Source of the DNA: Caballeronia glebae
GTDB lineage: Bacteria; Pseudomonadota; Gammaproteobacteria; Burkholderiales; Burkholderiaceae
DNA length: 64,000 bases
Assembly (NCBI RefSeq): GCF_001545035.1
Contig: NZ_FCOJ02000009.1
Coordinates: 62,001 to 126,000 of the forward strand
Direction of reading: 5' to 3'
In this document: positions 58,813-64,000 of the stretch, in pieces
Position numbering within the stretch: position 1 is the stretch's first letter
How the letters are laid out: each line of letters opens with the position of its first letter
The notes under the pieces: model-generated
Databases searched by the model: none
Seen by the model: only the letters and a program-made list of their open reading frames with translations
Told to the model about the DNA's origin: nothing
Translations under genes and position numbers: made by a program

Positions 58813-59306
58813 CAATGCCGCTGCGAACTAATGTCGCGCCTCGATCGGACCCAAATCATGGGGTTTTGTCATTGACGGCATGCTGAAAGCGGAAGCGCGC
58901 GAGAACGACGCGAACAAGAAGGCCGCTGATGCGAAGGTAGACGCGGCGGAGAAGTAAGAGGTTTCAGGTTAGGCACGTCTGCGGCCTTGCCTCTGAATCT
59001 TTGTTGCAAGAAAGCCCCAAGACCCGCCTTGAGCGGGCTTTTTTGCTTTCATGCCGCCGGTCGACCTCGCGCAATAGGAACTGGGAGACGCTCTCCGGAG
59101 AGTGTCCCGTTTGATTTGAGCATCCGGCTAGTGCCTTGAATTTGAAGCACAAATGGCATGTTACAAAACGTGCCGAATATGCACATCCCCCTTATTCGGC
59201 ACGCTTTTCGTGATGTGAAAGCCGGCCGAGGCTCGCTTTGTGCGTATCGAGATCCAACCACCCATCGTTCAAATGCGTCCAGCAAACGGAACTCTGCAGT
59301 GTGGAG
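58813..59306. other. gap before the helicase gene
   Basis: About 490 bases. The only coding-like piece is a 25-codon lysine/alanine-rich frame at 58880-58957 (MLKAEARENDANKKAADAKV), too short to call. A terminator lies at 59011-59044. The remaining 260 bases show no gene. Confidence 0.5.
59011..59044 (+). terminator. rho-independent terminator of the bactofilin operon
   Basis: On the plus strand AAAGCCC ... GGGCTTT enclose CCCGC-cttga-GCGGG, followed by six T residues (59039-59044). It closes the plus-strand operon that ends at 58812. Confidence 0.85.
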
Positions 59307-61031
59307 TTAGGCCGCGATTGCGCTCTGATTGAGCTGCGCCTCAACGACAAACCGGGACTCGAAGTTCTTCGCCGTCCCTGAGATCATGAGCGACTCTCTC
59401 GCACGCGTCATTGCAACGTAGAACAAGCGCCGCTCCTCCGGTTCAGTGGACTTCGGGTCCGGCACGATCGACTCCTCGCTGCGCGCCATCCAGACGTGGT
59501 CCCATTCCAGCCCTTTTGAACTGTGCATCGTCGTCAGGATAAGCGCGCCCGGGGTCGGCTCATTGTTGTCCTGGCGCAGGAACAGCAGCCGCTCAGCGAA
59601 GCTGCCTGACAGGCGCGACAAGACGTCGTTCGTCGCTTGAATTGCGCGGAGTGCGGAATCCTTCTTCGCGTACTTCAACATCCACTCGGCGACGCCCGAG
59701 AGCGTCAGCGAATAGAACTTGCGATCGCAGAGGCTTTGCCATTCAGCGAGCCGCTTCATGAACTCGCGATAGTTCGTCGCCACGTCCTCGGGCAGCCCGA
59801 GATCAACCAACTCCGCCCGCCCCTTCTGCGTCAGTTCCGCACCCATGTCCGCGTGGAGGGCGCGTAGCTGTTGGGCGGTAAGCCCGAGGTGCGCCAAGAC
59901 TGCATCGAGGCCCGTGTCTTTGATTCGCTCAACGATTTCAAGCAGGTTGCACATCAGCGCGCCCTCCGGGCGGCTAAGGACGGACGCGCCCGACGCACGG
60001 TAGTACTTGATGCCATGCGAGCGGCAAACGGACTCGAGCGGATCCAGTATGCGGTTGGTGCGCGCCAGGATTGCGCACGACTGCCCTTTCGCGAGCAACG
60101 GCCCGAGCACCTCGACCGCCGCGGTTGCCTCCTCATACTCATCTGGATGGCGAGACGTTTGCACAGTACCGCCGGAGCCCTTTTCCGCACGCAGCACTTT
60201 TGCGATGCGGTCGGCGTTATTCCGAATCACCCGGTCCGCTGCGCCCAGAATCTCTGCGCGGCACCGGTAGTTGCTGCCCAAGACGACGGGCTTTGCCGCG
60301 AACGACTGGATGAACGACTCCATGCCCCGATAGCCCAGCGCCTCACGAAACGCGTAGATGCTCTGGTCATCGTCGCCGACGACCGTCACAACCGAACCCG
60401 CCTTCGCATGAAGCTCGATCCACCGGTACTGCAGCGGGTCGGTATCCTGAAACTCGTCAACGAGCAGATAGGTGAACGCGTATGGGGCAATCGTGCCCTG
60501 CTCCATCCCCTCCACAGCGAGGCGCAGCATGTCCTGGAAATCGATCTTGCCGTTACGAGCAAGCGCGTCCTGATAGGCGTGATATAGCTCGCCGTCGGCA
60601 GTATCCGGGTCGCACCGACCAAAATTGGTTTTGATCTTCTCGATCGTTGGAATGACGTCTTCTGCCTTTCCGTCGCGGCCGAGTTCCTGCATCACGCGGA
60701 TCAGCAGGCCAAGCCGGTCGCCATCGGAGGCGATATCGAGTGGCCGCGCGCCAGGGCGTTTCAGTTGCTTGAAAGCGAGCGAATGAAAGGTACCGGCGAT
60801 CAGCCGCTTCTTCGCCGACTCGCCGGCGGCAGCCAGGATTCGCTCACGCAGTTCGAGCGCGGCGTCCTTGGAGAAAGTGACGGCGCCTACCGTCGCGGCG
60901 CTGTCTTGTAGCAGCAGGGCTGCTTTCGTGGCGATCGTTTTCGTCTTGCCCGCGCCCGGGCAGGCGATCGCCACGCAATGCTGGCGCAACTGGGCGACTT
61001 CCCGTTGCTGGGGATTGAGTTCGTCCAGCAT
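59307..61031 (-). CDS. compact UvrD/REP-type SF1 DNA helicase
   Basis: A 574-residue helicase, smaller than UvrD (about 720). All main motifs are present: Walker A ACPGAGKTKT at about residue 23, LLVDEFQDTDPLQYRW (motif II), VTVVGDDDQSIYAFR (motif III), ILTTMHSSKGLEWDHVW (motif V) and RLFYVAMTRARESL (motif VI). It unwinds DNA 3'-5' as a class. It may act in conjugative processing, rolling-circle-type replication or repair. Ten bases downstream of the 278-aa gene, the same operon. Confidence 0.93.
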   Translation of the reverse strand: MLDELNPQQREVAQLRQHCVAIACPGAGKTKTIATKAALLLQDSAATVGAVTFSKDAALELRERILAAAGESAKKRLIAGTFHSLAFKQLKRPGARPLDIASDGDRLGLLIRVMQELGRDGKAEDVIPTIEKIKTNFGRCDPDTADGELYHAYQDALARNGKIDFQDMLRLAVEGMEQGTIAPYAFTYLLVDEFQDTDPLQYRWIELHAKAGSVVTVVGDDDQSIYAFREALGYRGMESFIQSFAAKPVVLGSNYRCRAEILGAADRVIRNNADRIAKVLRAEKGSGGTVQTSRHPDEYEEATAAVEVLGPLLAKGQSCAILARTNRILDPLESVCRSHGIKYYRASGASVLSRPEGALMCNLLEIVERIKDTGLDAVLAHLGLTAQQLRALHADMGAELTQKGRAELVDLGLPEDVATNYREFMKRLAEWQSLCDRKFYSLTLSGVAEWMLKYAKKDSALRAIQATNDVLSRLSGSFAERLLFLRQDNNEPTPGALILTTMHSSKGLEWDHVWMARSEESIVPDPKSTEPEERRLFYVAMTRARESLMISGTAKNFESRFVVEAQLNQSAIAA

Positions 61032-61040
61032 CGCGCCTCC

Positions 61041-61877
61041 TTAGTTGCCGCGGACCGTCGTCATCAGCTTCAGGTGCGTCATGTACCCGCGAATGCCAAG
61101 CGGGTTGAAGCGCTTGAGGAAGTTGACGGCTTCATCGTCGACGTCCGACTGATCCCGGATGCCGTTCCAGACCATGAAATCGAAGTGATCCATCGCGCGG
61201 TCGAACTTCATAATGACGCCCAACACGCGCATCGAAAAGCGCGAATATGCCTCGACTTCGATGTCCATCGCGGGCATCGGGATCGTCGGCTCGAACACAA
61301 ATTCCTTGTTGGCCCGAAGCTCCGCTTCCTTTTGCTGGCGGAAGCCTTCGGCTACGCGCAGTTGCTCTTCCACGTAGCGCTCGATGCCCGCGAGCAGCTT
61401 TTCGAGCGCGCTGTTGACGACTTCCTTGTCGTTCTCGCCGAACGTCGAGCGGCCAAAACGCTGCATGTTGATGCTCATGCGGTTGATGTACGGCCACCAT
61501 TGTTCGAATAGCGGCTTCAGGCGCGTATGGTTCAGACGCACGCGGGCGGTCACGACTGCCGCACCGGAAAGCTGGCGGTCCAGCAACTGACGACCGATTT
61601 CACGGCGGCGCTTGATGATCGAGATACGCTCAGCGGCAGGCAGATCGCGGAAGAGCTTGCGCGTCTTGGCGACTTCCGCACGCTTCATGTCGGCGTCGTC
61701 GTTAGAGATAACGCCTTCCTTCTGAAGGCGGTCTGCGTCGGCCTCCATCTGAGTCAACTCGCGCTCGAGCTCGCCGTCGTCCGCGCCGTCGGTCGTGAGC
61801 GGCGCGTCGGCCGTACCTTGTTCAAGTGCGCTAAGCGCGACCTTCTCTTCACTGCCGGGTTCGACAACCGTGCTCAT
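61041..61877 (-). CDS. conjugation-associated hypothetical protein, 278 aa
   Basis: A soluble, mostly helical protein with an acidic N-terminus (about 60 residues) and then RVRLNHTRLKPLFEQWWPYI, NSALEKLLAGIERYVEEQLR and YSRFSMRVLGVIMKFDRAMD, near the C-terminus NPLGIRGYMTHLKLMTT. It recalls proteins that accompany DUF1845/TIGR03761-type conjugative element genes; the resemblance is weak. It is followed closely by the helicase gene and starts about 280 bp from the transfer operon's end. Confidence 0.65.
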   Translation of the reverse strand: MSTVVEPGSEEKVALSALEQGTADAPLTTDGADDGELERELTQMEADADRLQKEGVISNDDADMKRAEVAKTRKLFRDLPAAERISIIKRRREIGRQLLDRQLSGAAVVTARVRLNHTRLKPLFEQWWPYINRMSINMQRFGRSTFGENDKEVVNSALEKLLAGIERYVEEQLRVAEGFRQQKEAELRANKEFVFEPTIPMPAMDIEVEAYSRFSMRVLGVIMKFDRAMDHFDFMVWNGIRDQSDVDDEAVNFLKRFNPLGIRGYMTHLKLMTTVRGN

Positions 61878-62072
61878 TCGCCGTTTCTCCTGGACCGCAT
61901 CGGTCCCGTTTCATCGTTGGGGATCAGGCAAGCAAAGCGCGTTGCCCATATTCAACATTGTTGCGGCGGTGGCAGCGTGCGAAAGCTCGAAACGGTGGCT
62001 ATTTAGAGCGCCTTTCACCGAATTATTGGCGCGCTCTAGGCTGGAAGCGAAGACGAAGGCGGAAAAAACAAA

Positions 62073-62098
62073 GGCAACGCTATCCGGGTAGCGTTGCC
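62073..62098 (-). terminator. terminator of the traD operon
   Basis: On the minus strand GGCAACGCTA-cccgga-TAGCGTTGCC is followed by TTTGTTTTTT. Perfect 10-bp stem, ending the transfer operon 58 bases after the DUF4400 gene. Confidence 0.92.
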
Positions 62099-62156
62099 TA
62101 GGGGGAGATGAAGCAATTTGTTTGTCGAACTGCTAACGAGTCGTGCGACGTTTTCC

Positions 62157-62771
62157 CTATCTCGACGACTGGAAGGACTCGGCAGCTTTCCACAGGAGAG
62201 CTCCGAGGAGCGCAGCAACGGCGACCCAATACCCGACCAAGACAGGCAACGGAACTACCAGCACCGCGAACAGCGTGCCGGTCACGAGCAGCAACCCGTG
62301 GCCTGCCAGATGGAAAGACAAGGGACTCACGAAGCCCGCTGCCGACGCTTTGATCTTCCTCCGCGCCGCACCGTCGATGAACATGCCGATCGCAAAAAGC
62401 AGCGTCCCGATGATCCACATCTTCATAACCATCGCGCGGAACAGCATCCGGTAAACCAGCAGCCAGAAGTTTTCGGTCCACGTATGTGCGAACGATGAGA
62501 ACCCGCCGTCGTCCAAGCCGCCTACCTTTCCCGAGGCATTCAGCGTGCGGTGCAGCAGCCCGCTATCGACAAAAGCACGGCGGAACTCGTCGTTGGCGCT
62601 ACGCATCGCGCGGTCGACCCGGTCCTGCCCGACTGACTCAACGAGAGAATGTGTTTCCGCTTCTGGCACTTCGAATAGCTTGCGCTCCGGGATCGCCGGC
62701 ATGACGGCGATGGCAAGCACCGGCACGAGCAGAAACCACACCTTGATGTGCGAACCGAACCGACTAGCCAT
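62157..62771 (-). CDS. DUF4400-family conjugative membrane protein
   Basis: A 204-residue protein with an N-terminal membrane helix (IKVWFLLVPVLAIAVMPAIP), a helical extracytoplasmic domain (ESVGQDRVDRAMRSANDEFR) and two to four further membrane helices (MKMWIIGTLLFAIGMFIDGA; LVVPLPVLVGYWVAVAALLG). Matches the DUF4400 protein found next to traD in SXT/R391-like and IncA/C-type transfer regions. Role in mating-pair formation is presumed but untested. It overlaps the preceding gene by eight bases. Confidence 0.85.
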   Translation of the reverse strand: MASRFGSHIKVWFLLVPVLAIAVMPAIPERKLFEVPEAETHSLVESVGQDRVDRAMRSANDEFRRAFVDSGLLHRTLNASGKVGGLDDGGFSSFAHTWTENFWLLVYRMLFRAMVMKMWIIGTLLFAIGMFIDGAARRKIKASAAGFVSPLSFHLAGHGLLLVTGTLFAVLVVPLPVLVGYWVAVAALLGALLWKAAESFQSSR

Positions 62772-63018
62772 GTAGCACCTTGACTAGCATGAGGGCGGGC
62801 ACCGCGACGAGTGCCATCAGTCCGCCCCAGAACAGCGCAGGGCGGAATTCGGCGATTGTCGCCAACGCATAGCACCGGGCGCCCGCGCCGTAAGTGAATT
62901 CCTCGGGCACCGCTGCATTGACGTCGCCGTCAAAGGCGGCGGCAGTGTCGCGCGCCCGCTGAGCCGTGCGCGGCTCAACTCCCGACAGCTTCGCTATGAT
63001 CGTAACGGTGAGCGACAT
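62764..63018 (-). CDS. small membrane protein of the transfer operon, 84 aa
   Basis: The ATG at 63018 (MSLTVTIIAKLSGVEPRTAQ) lies inside the end of the upstream gene; a helical polar part is followed by one C-terminal membrane helix (LFWGGLMALVAVPALMLVKV). Unknown function. Tight overlaps on both sides support a real gene. Confidence 0.7.
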   Translation of the reverse strand: MSLTVTIIAKLSGVEPRTAQRARDTAAAFDGDVNAAVPEEFTYGAGARCYALATIAEFRPALFWGGLMALVAVPALMLVKVLHG

Positions 63019-63493
63019 CGTATTCCTCGAAGTAACGGCGGAAGGCTTCTCCTTGAAGCACGCGTGCGGCGAGCTGAAACGCGGCGGTGCGCTCAGTGAT
63101 CTCGTCCGGACAACGCTCATCGACCATCTCGAACTGGTACTCGAAATGGCGCGCTTCGAACGCGGGAATCGCCTCGACCATCGGGCACCACACCGATACC
63201 TTGTCGCCAAACCGCGCGACAAGCCGGCGGGCGTACAGCGCTTTCGACGGTTCGAACAAGCCCTGCATGAACGCGATGTGCTGGTCACCCGTGCGCTTCG
63301 CGCGCCGGAAACCATCTAGCGCCGACTCGATCATCTCCGCGGCCAGCGGCCCTTTGTCTCCAATAAACCGCTCGCCGATGAAGTCGGCCACGCGCGAGCA
63401 CGCGAGCTCCAGCTCCGGTGCGACATTGAAGACCGCGACCAGCCTGTGCGAGAGCTTGTGATCGCGAATGATGTTTTTATATGCAGCGGACAT
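62975..63493 (-). CDS. hypothetical protein of the transfer operon, 172 aa
   Basis: I do not recognise this protein. It begins MSAAYKNIIRDHKLSHRLVA and is soluble with PELELACSRVADFIGERFIG, RTGDQHIAFMQGLFEPSKAL and FEARHFEYQFEMVDERCPDE. It lies between traD and the 84-aa gene, starting 12 bases after the traD stop. Confidence 0.75.
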   Translation of the reverse strand: MSAAYKNIIRDHKLSHRLVAVFNVAPELELACSRVADFIGERFIGDKGPLAAEMIESALDGFRRAKRTGDQHIAFMQGLFEPSKALYARRLVARFGDKVSVWCPMVEAIPAFEARHFEYQFEMVDERCPDEITERTAAFQLAARVLQGEAFRRYFEEYDVAHRYDHSEAVGS

Positions 63494-63504
63494 AATCTTG
63501 TGTT

Positions 63505-64000
63505 TTAGCCTTCGATGATAGGAATTCGACCCTGATACACGGCACCGCCAGAGATGCGCATGAAGTACTGCAGATTCGGCAAACTGTGAAGCAGCTTCAC
63601 GGGAATGAGCGGCACTTTCTCCAACTGGATGGACCGGGACTGCGATCCGCTGAATTCAAGCGCATGCGCCTCAGTCGTGGTATTGGTACTGTTCGACACG
63701 TTCACCACGCGGATCGCAGTCTCTCCGACCTTGTCCGAGAACCACTTTGCTGTATCTGAGTCCTCTAGTCTAAGCACCACCTGATTATTGAGGTTGCCCA
63801 AAACCTGTAGCATTTTCGCTGCGTTTCCCAGTTTCGCTTCGAGGTCGGCGCGTGCCTGGAATGCGACGAACGCCTTGAACCCTGCCCCGCGTCCCTTGTT
63901 CAGGATTTGAATCACCTGCTCGTTGATGGCCTCAGCGATCTCGTCGATGATGAGCACGACGTCGGGCTTCTCAGCGTAGAAGTTGTAGATCGCGCCGCAG
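63505..64000 (-). CDS. traD: TraD-type conjugative coupling protein, C-terminal part
   Basis: The gene runs off the right edge; about 164 C-terminal residues are visible. Walker B (VVLIIDEIAEAINEQ), then LNKGRGAGFKAFVAFQARAD and MLQVLGNLNNQVVLRLED match the SXT/R391-like TraD ATPase that brings the relaxosome to the type IV secretion channel. It is the most upstream gene seen in the operon that ends at the 62.1-kb terminator. The N-terminal membrane part and Walker A lie beyond the window. Confidence 0.9.
   Translation of the reverse strand, partial: CGAIYNFYAEKPDVVLIIDEIAEAINEQVIQILNKGRGAGFKAFVAFQARADLEAKLGNAAKMLQVLGNLNNQVVLRLEDSDTAKWFSDKVGETAIRVVNVSNSTNTTTEAHALEFSGSQSRSIQLEKVPLIPVKLLHSLPNLQYFMRISGGAVYQGRIPIIEG

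Noticed and set aside
1..64000. CRISPR arrays, tRNA or rRNA genes, origin or partition sites
   Set aside because: I looked for short regularly spaced repeats, cloverleaf-like segments with CCA ends, and iteron clusters, and found none that held up.

Overview
The window looks like part of a large conjugative accessory replicon (plasmid, chromid or integrative element) from a high-GC beta-proteobacterium, most likely Burkholderiaceae (Burkholderia, Paraburkholderia, Caballeronia). The evidence is the GC-rich, GCG/CGC-biased coding, a Burkholderia-type FlhD/FlhC pair, a short H-NS with the 'YRDP-TGATWSGRGR' tail, the imuA-imuB-dnaE2 cassette, and an SXT/R391-like TraD plus DUF4400 gene at the right edge. 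No rRNA, tRNA, CRISPR array, replication or partition gene was seen.

Layout. 0-10 kb: behaviour and decay. A chemoreceptor and lone CheY, then a zone with three frameshifted genes (an HTH-nucleoside deoxyribosyltransferase fusion, a small orphan protein, a TetR regulator) and a tyrosine-recombinase-like protein without its catalytic Tyr, then flhD-flhC. 10.4-15.8 kb: a complete SOS mutagenesis operon behind a perfect LexA box. 15.9-28 kb: orphan genes, a Sel1-repeat membrane protein, an intact ISL3-type insertion sequence with perfect 8-bp target duplication at the end of a yefM-yoeB pair, a vapBC pair, and a short relic of a second dnaE2. 28-33.5 kb: envelope proteins (CAP-domain and CsgG-like lipoproteins, Pmp3-like peptide, periplasmic protein). 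33.7-41 kb: DNA repair, with an SRAP protease, ku followed by a MerR-TPR gene, a truncated cation/proton antiporter, and a ligD without the phosphoesterase domain. 41-45 kb: MASE4-GGDEF cyclase, H-NS and small proteins.

45-55.5 kb: a long minus-strand operon, transcribed from about 55.5 towards 45 kb. In transcription order it encodes a small protein, a phage gp3/RDF-like zinc protein, a NADAR protein, an SbcD-like phosphoesterase, an orphan, an SbcC-like ATPase, three small orphans, a TGT/DpdA-like transglycosylase and a DndC-like PP-loop FeS protein. Several gaps carry strong GC-rich hairpins. This is the best candidate for an undescribed system: base-modifying chemistry, an ADP-ribose or base-glycoside hydrolase and an Mre11-Rad50-like nuclease in one transcription unit.

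56-59 kb: a plus-strand operon with a possible AcaB/DUF1845 relative, two membrane proteins and a bactofilin. 59.3-64 kb: a compact UvrD-type helicase, a conjugation-associated protein, and the transfer operon traD, two orphans and a DUF4400 protein, ending at a terminator; traD runs off the window.

Together the genes suggest an element that invests in mutagenesis, end joining, DNA protection, host motility and surface control, and its own transfer. Several apparent single-base deletions may be real pseudogenes or consensus errors, which raw reads would settle.
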